Shown piece after piece: positions 35,551 through 45,800 of a stretch of 64,000 nucleotides of DNA. Position 1 is the stretch's first letter, and each line of letters opens with the position of its first letter. A program made the position numbers and the translations under genes. Source of the stretch: Microcystis aeruginosa FD4 (GTDB taxonomy: Bacteria; Cyanobacteriota; Cyanobacteriia; Cyanobacteriales; Microcystaceae); assembly GCF_009792235.1 (NCBI RefSeq), contig NZ_CP046973.1, forward strand, positions 3,100,001-3,164,000, written 5' to 3'. The notes under the pieces were generated by a model that saw only the letters and a program-made list of their open reading frames with translations, searched no databases and had not been told where the DNA came from.

Positions 35551-36501
35551 ATGGATCTAGTAACAGTTTTTCAACAGGTTTTAAACGGTTTATCGATCGG
35601 TAGTGTCTATGCTATTTTTGCCCTCGGTTATACTTTGATTTTTTCCATTTTAGGGATTATCAATTTTGCCCATGGCGCAATTTTTACCCTCGGTGCCTAT
35701 TTTACCTACGCTCTAGCGGGGGGAGTTTTCGGTTTTAATGGTTTATTGGCTAATGCCAAATTACCCTTTTCCTTACCCTTTTTTTTAGCCCTCTTACTAG
35801 GCTGCATCCTTTCAGGTTTCACCTCGGTTCTTCTGGAAAGATTAGCCTTTAAACCCCTCCGGGTACGGGGTTCCGATTCTCTCTTAACCTTGGTTTCTAG
35901 TCTAGGGGCAGCCGTGGTGATTGTCAATGTCATTCAATACTTATTCGGGGCAGAAATTTATACTTTTCCCGATGATATTTATGGCAATCTTCCTCTCGCA
36001 ATTAATTTTGGTACAGATGATCGCCCCGTGGCAATTCGCACAATTCAGATTATTATTTTTCTGGTTTCAGCAGTGATGGTAGCTTTACTGACTTATTGGG
36101 TTAATTTTACCAAAATGGGCAAAGCTTTACAAGCGGTAGCTGAAGATGTCACCACGGCCAGTTTGTTGGGGATCAATCCCGAAAAATTTATCGTGATTAC
36201 CTTTTTTATTAGTGGTGCCTTGGCAGGTTTAGCAGGAACTTTAGTCGGTTCTAGTGTTAGTATCGCTGGCCCCTATTTCGGCATTGCTTTCGGATTAAAA
36301 GGTTTAGGAGTGATCGTTTTAGGGGGATTGGGAAGTATCCCCGGAGCGGTTATCGGTGGTTTATTATTGGGTATTGCCGAAGCTTTTGTTCCCGCAGAAT
36401 ATTCTGGTTATCGAGAAGCGATCGCTTTTGCTATTCTTTTTATTATGTTGTTAGTTCGTCCCCAGGGTTTACTAGGCAGAAAGTTAATTCAAAAAGTCTA
36501 A
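35551..36501 (+). CDS. Branched-chain/neutral amino acid ABC transporter permease (LivH/NatD-type)
   Basis: 316 residues with about eight membrane helices. The LivH/LivM signatures are clear: NGLSIGSVYAIFALGYTLIF and GIINFAHGAIFTLGAY at the N-terminus, and VIVLGGLGSIPGAVIGGLLLG near the C-terminus (ATPase-coupling region). In cyanobacteria such permeases belong to the Nat-I/Nat-II or urea uptake systems, whose other subunits are often encoded elsewhere, as here. Its start is 12 bp after lgt, suggesting co-transcription. Substrate not predictable from the permease alone. Confidence 0.93.
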   Translation: MDLVTVFQQVLNGLSIGSVYAIFALGYTLIFSILGIINFAHGAIFTLGAYFTYALAGGVFGFNGLLANAKLPFSLPFFLALLLGCILSGFTSVLLERLAFKPLRVRGSDSLLTLVSSLGAAVVIVNVIQYLFGAEIYTFPDDIYGNLPLAINFGTDDRPVAIRTIQIIIFLVSAVMVALLTYWVNFTKMGKALQAVAEDVTTASLLGINPEKFIVITFFISGALAGLAGTLVGSSVSIAGPYFGIAFGLKGLGVIVLGGLGSIPGAVIGGLLLGIAEAFVPAEYSGYREAIAFAILFIMLLVRPQGLLGRKLIQKV

Positions 36502-36507
36502 GTCGGT

Positions 36508-37506
36508 TTAATTGGCCCCCAGAAAAACTGTTTTTCCCGACAAAGAAGATTGATAGGCAGCATAGGCCACTTCTAGGGCATAAAGACTGGCTTGAGGAGT
36601 AACATAGAGAGGAACCCGATCGAACAGATAATCTAGCACCATGGCGGTATCTTTGGCAAAAAGACCGCGACGGGTTTCAACTTCTAAAGCTTGGCTACCT
36701 TCACTATTAATTAACTGCCCTGTTTCCCCTTCAAAAATTAAGCTGCCCGCCTCGCCATGAATAGTGAAAGTTCGCTCATTTTGCCAAAAAACTTCGCCTT
36801 TGCCGTAGGTAACTTCGGCAATTAAGCCATTTTTAAATAATAACTGCGCCTCACACAAACAGGCTAGAAAATAATCGGATTCTGGGGCATTCCAATAACG
36901 ACAATGACAGGATACGGACTCCACTTCCCCAAATAAATTAGTCAAGCGATGGATACGAGAAAGGGCAGCAATCAAAGGAAAACCGAATAAATCCCGCTGA
37001 AATGTCCAGCGCCGGGGTGCTGGTCTGCCGGGGGCGATCGTGGTATAACGGGCTAGGTGGATATTGCCGAGGCTGGCTAAATACTGCTGTTGGGTTTGAT
37101 GCAGTCCCCCCAAAAGTTCAATATGTTCGACGTGCAGTAATTTGTTCTCGGTTTCGGCTAGGGTGATTAATTCTGCTGCTGCCGCTGGGTGGAAAGCAAG
37201 GGGATACTCGACGATAACGTGCTTACCGGATTTTAAGGCAGTCCGGGCGATCGAGGCATGGGCCTGATTAACGTTGGCAATGACAATCAGATCGAGATCG
37301 GGATGGCTGGCCAAGCTTACTGGCGAATCTAGGGCAGAAATTTGGTATTTTTGCGAGAAATTAGTGATCGATTCGGGACTATTCCCGCTAAAATACAGAA
37401 GCTGGGCGCGATCATCGGCTTGCCAGCTTTCAGCGCGACGTTGAGCGGCGAACCCCGTCCCAACTATACCAATTTTCAGGGGATGATTAGAAGTCATCAG
37501 GCGCAT
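36508..37506 (-). CDS. bvdR: Biliverdin reductase (BvdR-like, Gfo/Idh/MocA fold)
   Basis: 332 residues. The N-terminal NAD(P)-binding Rossmann motif is IGIVGTGFAAQRRAE. The segments LLHVEHIELLGGLHQ, then FGFPLIAALSRIHRLTNLFG and YGKGEVFWQNERTF closely follow my memory of the Synechocystis BvdR, which reduces biliverdin IX-alpha to bilirubin with NADPH. This is more specific than a generic oxidoreductase, though close paralogues cannot be excluded. The start may be the Met at 37497 (MTSNHPLKIG). It is convergent with the LivH gene with only 6 bp between. Confidence 0.82.
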   Translation of the reverse strand: MRLMTSNHPLKIGIVGTGFAAQRRAESWQADDRAQLLYFSGNSPESITNFSQKYQISALDSPVSLASHPDLDLIVIANVNQAHASIARTALKSGKHVIVEYPLAFHPAAAAELITLAETENKLLHVEHIELLGGLHQTQQQYLASLGNIHLARYTTIAPGRPAPRRWTFQRDLFGFPLIAALSRIHRLTNLFGEVESVSCHCRYWNAPESDYFLACLCEAQLLFKNGLIAEVTYGKGEVFWQNERTFTIHGEAGSLIFEGETGQLINSEGSQALEVETRRGLFAKDTAMVLDYLFDRVPLYVTPQASLYALEVAYAAYQSSLSGKTVFLGAN

Positions 37507-37524
37507 TCTGGCGACATTAATTAT

Positions 37525-37690
37525 CGGGAAGTGGGGTGTGGGGTGCGGGGAGATGGGGTGCAGGGTGTGGGGTGTGGGGTGTGGGGTGTGGGGAGATAGG
37601 GGAATTTCAACTAATACCCCAAAACCCTAAAACCCCAACTCCCTAAAACCCCAACTCTCAACTCCTGAATACTTTCTCCTGAATACTTTC
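37525..37690 (+). repeat. Heptamer/octamer tandem repeats downstream of nothing coding
   Basis: GTGGGGTGTGGGG-type heptamers at 37532-37592 are followed by AACCCTAAAACCCC tracts and three units of CTCCTGAATACTTT. This fills most of the 329-bp gap before the next gene; no gene is seen. Confidence 0.7.
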
Positions 37691-37835
37691 TCCTGAATTC
37701 TGCCTTTTCCAGCTTTATCTTGGCAATTAACCTATCTATTATCTCAAAAATAGCGCCCTAAAAGATGTGGGAGGGTGAATTCAAATTTTGAATGGGCAAC
37801 GTCAATTTTTTGCTCCTGTTTAGGCCCTAGATATT

Positions 37836-38111
37836 CTAAACTGCGATCGGTTGTCGGGGAGCAAGACGACTAGGGGAAACCACCACGGGAGTGGGCGACA
37901 CTGCACAGGTTAATTCTAGAGACTGTTCTAAACTAACCACCCGATTGAGTTGTTGCCATTCAGTGCTAAAAGGAGGCATCGCTAGAGCGCAGGCTTTCCA
38001 ATGAGCTTCGACGGGAACATCTAGTTGTTGACAAGTGCCACCGCGCCGACCTTGGGTTTGATAGTATCGGCAGTATCGACAGGAAGAAGTAAGAAAGTTT
38101 GCGGCTTGCAT
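37836..38111 (-). CDS. Small Cys-rich conserved protein
   Basis: 91 residues. MQAANFLTSSCRYCRYYQTQGRRGGTC places C11, C14 and C27 with a further Cys at 41 (HWKACALAM), a spacing that could bind zinc or an iron-sulfur cluster. The C-terminal 35 residues are Pro/Val-rich and probably flexible. Function unknown. I have an impression of similar short proteins in other cyanobacteria, but cannot name a family. Single gene. Confidence 0.65.
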   Translation of the reverse strand: MQAANFLTSSCRYCRYYQTQGRRGGTCQQLDVPVEAHWKACALAMPPFSTEWQQLNRVVSLEQSLELTCAVSPTPVVVSPSRLAPRQPIAV

Positions 38112-38499
38112 GGGTTGGCTTTAAAAGGAAGATGATTATAGGGAACTCAAAGGATGACTCTCTTTTTGCTCTGTGTAATATTGTCCTACCCCGTGCCAAG
38201 GGTATTTTCCTGACTACCACAGCTAGAACTGATATGCCATATAGTTTCTAGTGATCCCCAAAAAAAATTTTATTTTTAGAATCTTTTAATAGTTACTTTG
38301 CAAAAAGCAGCATTGTCTCAAAACTGAGGAGTTCAACTCAGTTGTGACCGAGGTCATTGGGTCTAGTATCAGCGATAACAGAACGGGGATCAAGCCTTAA
38401 CTAGACAGAATTGATGAATACAGGTTCGATTAAGACAGAAAATATCGGCCAATTGATTCCTAACTCAAAACCACTCTTTCCACAATACTATAAAAAAAA
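38112..38499. other. Spacer without recognisable features
   Basis: 388 bp of A/T-rich DNA between two leftward genes. I see no gene, RNA or repeat in it. Confidence 0.5.
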
Positions 38500-39048
38500 T
38501 TAATCTTTTACCCCGCCCGACCGGGCAAAACAAAAAGCACAACATTGCCAACGCTCAAGCTCTCCGGAGGGAGTGGGAGACTGACAACGAGGACAAATCG
38601 GCCAGGATCGGGTTCTATGACGTATTTTCTGGCTCCAACTCTCTAAACTGTCCAGTTGCTGGGGATTTTCTGGCGGTTTTTCCGGGGTGACATAACTAGG
38701 ATGCTCTCTGAGGGAATTAGGCGCAATCGCTTCTAGAGGAATTAACTGACTATCTTGCTGCCAACGGGCAGCAGAAAAGCGGATATCGCCCAAGGGAGTC
38801 TCTAACTGACTATTAAGCCGTTTTAATAAGCTATAGCGTTGTAAAGACAATTCCTGTGCTAAAGCGGCGCTACTGGTAGCCACCGATAAAACCCCGCGAT
38901 TGAGGGAAAAAGGCCGGGTTTGCTCAAGCAGACGGGGATTAATAATTTTTGTCCATAATTGCAGCACTTGATCGTAGTGGCGATATTCTTGCCAACCCGC
39001 CTGTTGAGTAATAGCGGCCAAAATTTTGTCAAGAGAATGTAAAGACAT
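38500..39048 (-). CDS. DUF721/DciA-like protein with C-terminal zinc ribbon
   Basis: 182 residues. The N-terminal KH-like domain (about 1-95) has the DciA pattern: ILAAITQQAGWQEYRHYDQVLQLW, then LSVATSSAALAQELSLQRYSLL. DciA proteins load the replicative helicase DnaB in bacteria lacking DnaC, and cyanobacterial DUF721 proteins have been linked to this role. The C-terminal part adds a four-cysteine ribbon (CPRC at about 152-155, CCAFC at about 170-174), not part of the classical DciA core. Assignment as helicase loader is inference from family. Confidence 0.75.
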   Translation of the reverse strand: MSLHSLDKILAAITQQAGWQEYRHYDQVLQLWTKIINPRLLEQTRPFSLNRGVLSVATSSAALAQELSLQRYSLLKRLNSQLETPLGDIRFSAARWQQDSQLIPLEAIAPNSLREHPSYVTPEKPPENPQQLDSLESWSQKIRHRTRSWPICPRCQSPTPSGELERWQCCAFCFARSGGVKD

Positions 39049-39127
39049 AGGGAAAATCTAGGGAATACCACGTTAGACTAGGACGAAAAAACCTGCTAAC
39101 TTTTCAGCATAACCTTATAATGCCGTC

Positions 39128-40018
39128 ATGAAATCCGATCGATCCCCATCCCCCCAAGATTCCCCTCTCTCGATCGTCCATCAACCCAGTTCAGCCATCG
39201 ATCCCGATCGGGAACCAGAATACCTAGAAGCTGCTGTCATTAACGTCTATCCCCAAGCTGAAGATGTCTTTTTTACCCCTTGGGGTATCCGGGCAATGGT
39301 GATCTTTTTAATTGCTAATAGTCTCCTCAGTCTCAATCAATGGCTAACCAATACTACCCCCACCCCGAGGAAAGCTGAGAATTCCCCCCTCGAGCAGCGC
39401 CAAAATAACTCCCGCCACCTCGATCGATTGATAGCGATCGCTCGTCCAGTACAGAAAACTCCTCAAACCAGTCCGATCGTTAATATTCCCGCTCCTCCCC
39501 TTAAAACCAGCCCGATAACTAATATTACCGCCCCACCAGTGGTTCAGAGTCCCCCCACCGCTATAAATCCGACTAATGCCCTCTTACCCCCGAATCCGCC
39601 ACCGTCCCTCATACCCGCCCATCAATTACCCGTCAGTAAGATCAAGCAATCTTTACCTGTCGCCCCCACTTCCCCCAGTACCCCGCCAGTATCTTCCCTA
39701 GTTTCCGCACCACCGCCACCACCGTCCCAAGTCACCCCTGCCCCCTCGACCGCGCTCATTAACGAACGAATGTTGGAGGAATTGCGTCAAAGAGAAGAAT
39801 CACCCGCTAATTTACCCTTTTTTCAACGGGAAAAAACCCGTCGTCTGGCCGATCAAAACCGACAGGATGCCACGGAGTTAATGAAACAGTTACCGCCAGA
39901 ATTACAAGCATCCCCTTCTCCCAGTAGTCCGGCACCTTCAGAAACAGCCGATCCCTCCCAGTCCCCCGTCCCTAGTTCTATCATTATTGATAGGAGCGGC
40001 ACTTCGGTAAACTATTAG
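39128..40018 (+). CDS. Pro-rich single-pass membrane protein, unknown
   Basis: 296 residues. A conserved-looking N-terminal segment (EYLEAAVINVYPQAEDVFFTPWG, in part) leads into one hydrophobic helix (about 58-76: IRAMVIFLIANSLLSLNQW). The rest is low-complexity and rich in Pro, Ser and Thr to about 210, then a short charged helix (LINERMLEELRQREESP) and a Pro/Ser tail. The layout resembles a membrane anchor with a long periplasmic or cytosolic spacer. It stands 22 bp before the pspA-like gene and is likely co-transcribed with it. Confidence 0.7.
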   Translation: MKSDRSPSPQDSPLSIVHQPSSAIDPDREPEYLEAAVINVYPQAEDVFFTPWGIRAMVIFLIANSLLSLNQWLTNTTPTPRKAENSPLEQRQNNSRHLDRLIAIARPVQKTPQTSPIVNIPAPPLKTSPITNITAPPVVQSPPTAINPTNALLPPNPPPSLIPAHQLPVSKIKQSLPVAPTSPSTPPVSSLVSAPPPPPSQVTPAPSTALINERMLEELRQREESPANLPFFQREKTRRLADQNRQDATELMKQLPPELQASPSPSSPAPSETADPSQSPVPSSIIIDRSGTSVNY

Positions 40019-40040
40019 GGTTCCTATCGGGAGGACGGCA

Positions 40041-40697
40041 ATGGGTTTGTTTGAGCGCATGGGCCAAGCAATTCGCGCCCAAGTCAATAGTCTGATTCAG
40101 GAAAATCAAGATCCAGAAAAACTGCTGGAAAAGGCGATCTTGGAGATGGAAGGGGAATTGATGCAAATGCGACAAGCCCTGGCGGCAGCCGTCGCTACCC
40201 AGAAACGCACCGAGCGCCAACGACAACAACAGGAAAAAGCGGCCCAAACTTGGCACGAACGCGCCCAATTAGCCCTCAATCACGGTAACGAGGCACTGGC
40301 CCGCCAAGCTTTGACTCAATGGCAAACCTATCAAAGTCAGATCGCCCCCCTACAAACCTCCCTGCAACAACAAACGGTCATTATACAAAAGTTAAAGAAA
40401 GAACTCTTGACAATTGAACGCAAATATGCTGAGATGAAAGCACAGAAAAGCCTTTATGTGGCCAGATTGCGATCGGCGAGTGCCAGTCAAAAAGCCCAAG
40501 AAATTATGGGCAGTTTGAACAGCAGTCAGATGGGGACTATTTTCGAGAAATTAGAAGCAAAAGTCCTAGAAGCCGAATCCCAAGCCGATTTAATCCAGTA
40601 TAAAGACCCCTTAGAGCGACAATTCCAAGATTTGGAGGGACAAAAACAAATTGAAGCGGAATTACTCAAGTTGAAACAAGAGAACTTGGATGGGTGA
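40041..40697 (+). CDS. pspA: PspA/IM30-family protein (second copy)
   Basis: 218 residues with the N-terminal amphipathic helix MGLFERMGQAIRAQVNSLIQ and a long Gln/Ala-rich coiled coil. It lacks the linker and extra helix of Vipp1 (20635-21408), so it is of PspA type. Family members stabilise stressed membranes as ESCRT-III-like polymers. Preceded by GGGAGG. The upstream Pro-rich membrane protein could be its partner, which is inference. A TGA stop is followed by spacer and a MITE. Confidence 0.88.
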   Translation: MGLFERMGQAIRAQVNSLIQENQDPEKLLEKAILEMEGELMQMRQALAAAVATQKRTERQRQQQEKAAQTWHERAQLALNHGNEALARQALTQWQTYQSQIAPLQTSLQQQTVIIQKLKKELLTIERKYAEMKAQKSLYVARLRSASASQKAQEIMGSLNSSQMGTIFEKLEAKVLEAESQADLIQYKDPLERQFQDLEGQKQIEAELLKLKQENLDG

Positions 40698-40791
40698 TGG
40701 GGAAATGGGGAGAGAGGGAAAAGGAAATCAAAAAAATCTTGATCAGCGAATACAAGACCTGAGTAATTACTCAAAGGCAGCAAGTTGTTTT

Positions 40792-40977
40792 GGTTCTTCG
40801 TTACTTGGTATGGTTCGATCGGGTGGCATAAATCGATTAAATCCTGATCTGGCAAGAGACTTAATTGATTAGTTTGTTCTAGCTCGAAAACAATTGACAA
40901 AAATCACCAAATGTCTTTCTCTATAATGGTTTCATCTCTTATAACCTCGTCTATTGCAGAACACAAACCGAAGAACC
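40792..40977. repeat. ISL3-type MITE, copy 2 (186 bp)
   Basis: Same ends (GGTTCTTCGTTACTTGG, AACCGAAGAACC) and interior as 20394-20580, with scattered substitutions. Confidence 0.8.
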
Positions 40978-41009
40978 AGATACCGCAGCAAAAATCTCGC
41001 CAAATACCT

Positions 41010-41877
41010 GACTAACTTATCTTCGAGATGATCAAGAAGGCGGAATAGAAAAATTAAAATAAATCAACTTCTATCGCCCTAAACGTGAATTAGAGTCTCA
41101 AAGAGAAACGCTCAAAAACTATTTCGAGAAAAATCCACCAGCCACAATAAATGAAGCTGTATATAGGGTAGAAGAATTGACGGGAATAAAAGGAAGTTCT
41201 ACCCAAGTGAGGAAATTCTTGAAATCAATGGGAATGAAATGTTTAAAAGTAGGGTCTCTTCCTTCTAAAGCTGACCGGGATGAACAAGAAGACTACAAAG
41301 AAAAAAAGCTAGAACCCAGACTAAATGAGGCTAAAGAAGGAAAAAGTGCTGTTTTTTTGTTGATGCCACTCCCTTGTTTATGGGAGCTTTTCTCGGTATT
41401 GGTGTTTTGAGAGACTTTTCGTTAAGTCCACGAACGGGCGTAAACGCTTTAATGTTTTAGGAGCATTAAATGGGATAACTCATGAAGTTATTATGGTAAC
41501 AAATGACACTTATATTACAGTAAGTCTGTGAACTCCGGTCAAAAATAGCTGCTTTAGGACTAAATATTCCCATTACTCTATTATTAGATAATGCCCGCTA
41601 TCAAAAATGTAAAATTGTTGAGTAATTGGCTCTTTCTTTGTCAAGAGAGTTACTCTATCTGCCGTCTTATTCGCCTAATTTAAATTTAATTGAAAGGCGG
41701 TGTAAATTGGTCAAAAAGAAATGTTTGTCTGGTCAATATCATGAAAACTTTTCTGACTTTTCTTCAGCTATTTATGGATGTCTGAATGATGCCCATCTGA
41801 AACATAAAAAAGAACTGGATTCCTTGCTCACTCTCCGATTTCAGAAGTTTAATAAATCTCAGATTATCAACGTCTAA
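41010..41877 (+). pseudogene. IS630-family transposase, decayed
   Basis: Pieces of one transposase lie in several frames: HTH region (TGIKGSSTQVRKFLKSMGM), first DDE aspartate in FFVDATPLFMGAF (frame lost at about 41350), second in LLDNARYQKC, and third in LPSYSPNLNLIERRCKLVKK, with the C-terminal end at 41877. Several stops and frameshifts (for example TAG within the second piece at about 41621) make it inactive. Confidence 0.8.
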
Positions 41878-41879
41878 AG

Positions 41880-41967
41880 TATATGTTGGTCAGGCTGCGG
41901 CCGTAAGACTTCAGCCGAACGGTTTCATCCCATCAGTAAAACTGAGGGTCTTCACCTGACATTTATG
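41880..41967 (-). mobile_element. Left-end remnant of a TnpB-type element
   Basis: CATCAGTAAAACTGAGGGTCTT and GACATTTATG match the left ends at 7948 and 20311. The flank is ATAAAG (CTTTAT on the element strand). No right end is found; the IS630 may have replaced it. Confidence 0.65.
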
Positions 41968-42017
41968 ATAAAGTATACTAGGCTAAAAGGATAATATTGA
42001 GGCGGTAGCCCCCTGGC

Positions 42018-42533
42018 ATGGTTTTTTGGAAAAGATTGTTTAATAGCTCGGAAGTCACGGCATCACCTGACTATTCGGGGGACTTGGTAGAGGTTGCCCA
42101 GAATGACCTCGGACAGACGCGAGTGTTTTTTAGTACCGATCGAGAGCTAGATCTATATGAGTTAGAAGAACTTTGTGACTCGGTAGGTTGGGCCCGTCGT
42201 CCTTTACGCAAAGTTAAAAAGGCGATCGAATGTAGTTTTTTAGTGGTGTCGATGTGGGAAGTGCGAGGTAATCGCCGTCGTTTAGTGGGTTTTGCTCGTG
42301 CCACTTCCGATCACGCTTTTAATGCTACGGTCTGGGATGTGGTTGTTCATCCTCACTATCAAAGTAAAGGCTTTGGTAAAGCATTAATGAAATTTATGAT
42401 CAGGAAGTTGCGGGGTGAGGACATCAGTAATATAACTCTTTTCGCCGATCCGCAGGTGGTGGATTTCTATCGTCGTCTCGGTTTTGTTCTCGATCCCGAA
42501 GGTATCAAAGGGATGTTTTGGTATCCCGATTAA
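42018..42533 (+). CDS. GNAT acetyltransferase (Ycf52/plastid SNAT-like)
   Basis: 171 residues. GNAT fold with the acetyl-CoA-binding loop [19 protein letters not shown] (motif A, about 113-131) and a C-terminal DFYRRLGF. The segment [17 protein letters not shown] is typical of the Ycf52 group, whose plant members acetylate protein lysines/N-termini and serotonin in chloroplasts. The cyanobacterial substrate is not predictable. Just upstream of tRNA-Pro. Frame and length are normal. Confidence 0.85.
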   Translation: MVFWKRLFNSSEVTASPDYSGDLVEVAQNDLGQTRVFFSTDRELDLYELEELCDSVGWARRPLRKVKKAIECSFLVVSMWEVRGNRRRLVGFARATSDHAFNATVWDVVVHPHYQSKGFGKALMKFMIRKLRGEDISNITLFADPQVVDFYRRLGFVLDPEGIKGMFWYPD

Positions 42534-42573
42534 GAATGCCGCTCTTAGGCTATACTGAAAAAGGAGTTCACTT

Positions 42574-42647
42574 CGGGATGTAGCGCAGCTTGGTAGCGCG
42601 CCTGCTTTGGGAGCAGGATGCCGCAGGTTCAAATCCTGTCATCCCGA
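42574..42647 (+). tRNA. trnP-UGG: tRNA-Pro (anticodon UGG)
   Basis: CGGGATGTAGCGCAGCTTGG start and CATCCCG end form the acceptor stem. Anticodon arm CCTGC-TTTGGGA-GCAGG gives UGG. T-arm GCAGGTTCAAATCCTGT is standard. CCA is not encoded. Confidence 0.96.
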
Positions 42648-42894
42648 CTTTAGAGAAAATTCTTAAAATCTTAACTTTGTCTCCTTTCCGATTGACAAGA
42701 GAGGCTGCCTTCTCTTAATTCCCAAACTCAGGGGAATTAGCTGGTGCCCCCCTGACCCGACATCGGGGGGGGGCAGGGGGAGGTGTGGGGAGAGAAGGAG
42801 GATGTTTTTGGGGAATAATCAGGGTTTTTTCGGGTAAAAATCGCCCTTGCCTCCCCGTCTGTCCCAATCCTCCTTGTAATATCTCGACAGATGA

Positions 42895-45800
42895 TTATTC
42901 TTCTTCGTAATCCTCCTCGAAATCTTCCTCATCTCCTTCCTCATCAGCTTCTGACCAGTGATCGCTGATGGGTTGGCGACTAAAGCGACTGCTGCCGCGG
43001 GAAGAGAGGAAAGCCATCTCATCATCCTCTAAATCGACCACATCACCCTCAGCGTAGGCGCGAGCGGTTTGATCGTCAAGAATCATATCGCTATCCTCAC
43101 TACTATCGCCGAAACCGGGACGAGGGGGCAAGCCGAGGCCGCTGGGGGGAGCGTAATAGCTACGATTGTTGTAGTTATATTCCTCCTCTGGGGGGGTGTA
43201 ATCGCTGATCCCCGCCATGTTTTCGTGGGAATTGAAGCCAGTACCCGCTGGAATCAGACGACCGATAATCACGTTTTCCTTGAGACCCCGTAACCAGTCA
43301 GACTTGCCTTCGATCGCCGCTTCGGTGAGGACGCGGGTGGTTTCTTGGAAGGAGGCGGCACTGATAAAGCTATCGGTATTCAAGGAAGCTTTGGTGATCC
43401 CCAGTAGTACAGGCGTATATTTAGCTGCCGCCCCACCGGTGATCGACATGGCTTCGTTTACCGTCTCCACCTGTCGCAGTTCCAACAATTCCCCGGGTAA
43501 CATACTGGTATCACCGCCGTCATCGATCCGCACCTTAGAGGTCATCTGACGCACGATCACTTCAATATGTTTATCGGCAATATCGATCCCTTGGGATTGA
43601 TAGACCGACTGTACCTGATCGACGAGGAACATCTGGGTTTTTTCCAAGGCTTTCAGGGCTGCCTCGTAACTGCCCAAGCTATCCACATAATAATTAAAGA
43701 ACACCTCTAAAATCTCGTGGGGATTAGCCTGACCATCGGTTAACGCCTGGCCCACATCGATACGCTGATTATCGCTCACCAGAGGGTTTTGACTGCCTAA
43801 AAGCGGATATTCACTGATCGTGCTGTCATCCTCGACCACCTTAATATCGACAATCTCAGAATCTTGGTACTCCACTTGACAAACTCCCGGTTTGCGTGCT
43901 AGGACACAAGCCTCTTTCGGTTTGCGGGCTTCGAGCAGTTCTTCGATTCTCGGTAAACCTTGAATGATATCCCCGGTTTTCGAGCGCTCAAACACCAACA
44001 GCACCAAATTATCGCCCCGTTGGACCAGATCTCCCTCATCGATGTGCAGAATTGCCCCAGCCGATACTCGGTAGGGTCGGGCTTTACGCAGACGGATTTC
44101 ATAGCCAGTGGTGGTTTTGTCAACGGCCAGCACTTGACCGGAATTGGGGGCTAAAACTCCGGCAGCGATCTCGGCTTCGGCGATTACCAGATCCCCGGCT
44201 TTGACGGTGGGAGCAACAGCGAGCGGGAGAATAAACTCGTCACGGTCACTCACAATTAAAAGACGGCGCACCGCTTCGCTGCCCTTGCGAATCCCGCGAA
44301 TTTCTCCAGCTTCCTTACACTGGATCTCGGTCCGGGCCACCACTGCCCCCGGTGGAATTTCATCGCCATCTTGGACGAGAACGCGAGTCTGAATATTACC
44401 CCCTAAAGGATCATTATCACTATCTCGACGCAGCACCAGAGATTCCAGAATAACTAACTGTAAACGCTGACAATCACTGTCCTCAATCGGTTCTAACTCG
44501 ATATCGGCCGTCAGATGGGAGACCGATTCTGGTTCTTCGCTAGAAATTTCTAGGACTAATTGGGTGCTGATCAGTTGACAACCCTCGACGGATTTAACTC
44601 TTTCCCCGTCCTTAAAGAAAATGCGCTGCACCGATCGCAGTTCGATATGTCGTCCTCCTTCTTGGTTAGCGGAACCTTGGGTCGGAGAAGTGGATTGGTC
44701 TTCTACGGTGAACTCCTGTACTGGTCGCAGTAGTAACCCCAAACCCTCGTTAGTTTCCACCCATTCCGCTTGCCGTAACTCCTCGATCGTGACTTCAGGA
44801 GTCAACTGTGTCCCTGGGTAAATTAACTGTTCTTGGGCAATTCCGGAGGATTCCGGTTCTATATCCATAAATAACAGCCCTGGTTTGACAATAATCTCCC
44901 GGAGGATGTCATTTTTCTGGATGACTTCCACCACACCGCTAGAGTTACAGAAGACATCTTTAACCACTTCTTCCCCTGCCTCCACATACTGCCCATCTTC
45001 CACCTGTAAGAGGGAGATATCTTTATTGACTTCGTGGGTTTCTTCGGGAATCCAGAGGATCGTGCCGCCTTTGGTGATTTCATAACCCTGTTTACGGCCG
45101 CCTTTGGCGACTTCGATATCGACGTATTTAATCATCCCGCCAGTGTGGGTTTGATAGCGATCATCGATTAACTCGGCGACAATGGCATGATTCTGTACTT
45201 TTGTCCCCGGAGTAGTTTTCAGCAGGAAGCGTTGACCGTCTCCCGTATGAATAATAAATTGTTCCCGACCGGCACTACTTTCTACTTTTACTTCGGCCTG
45301 ATCCAAGGACACGGAAGCGGTGACGATATCGATTTCCCGGCTATTGGGGGCTAAACGCACCAAACCGCCGTTAGTGGATACTAACTTAGTTTCCGCTAGA
45401 ACATCTCCTACTTGTACTTGATCGCCGTTACTGACCACGGGTTCGGCCCCAGTTGGCAAGTTATACACTTCTCCGGAGAGAATCCATAGTAATCCCCCCC
45501 GTTGGGCGATGCGGGTGGTATTGCCTTGGCGATCGGTTTTTTCCTCCGGCACTAATTGGGAGAATAGCACCTCGCCAGCTAAGTCACTGGTTACGTCTTT
45601 TGTGGCTTTTTCCGTGGATTTTTGGACTTTATCGGAGGTGATTTCCGCTAGTAACTGTTCCTCGCTCACCGTTGCGCCATCGGTGACGAATAGCAGCGAA
45701 CCTGGAGTTAAAGAGTAGGTGACAGTTTCTTTAGTTTTATCCTTGGGTGTTAATTTAATTTCCCCCGGGGCCTCCACCTGATCCCGTTCATCCCCGTGGC

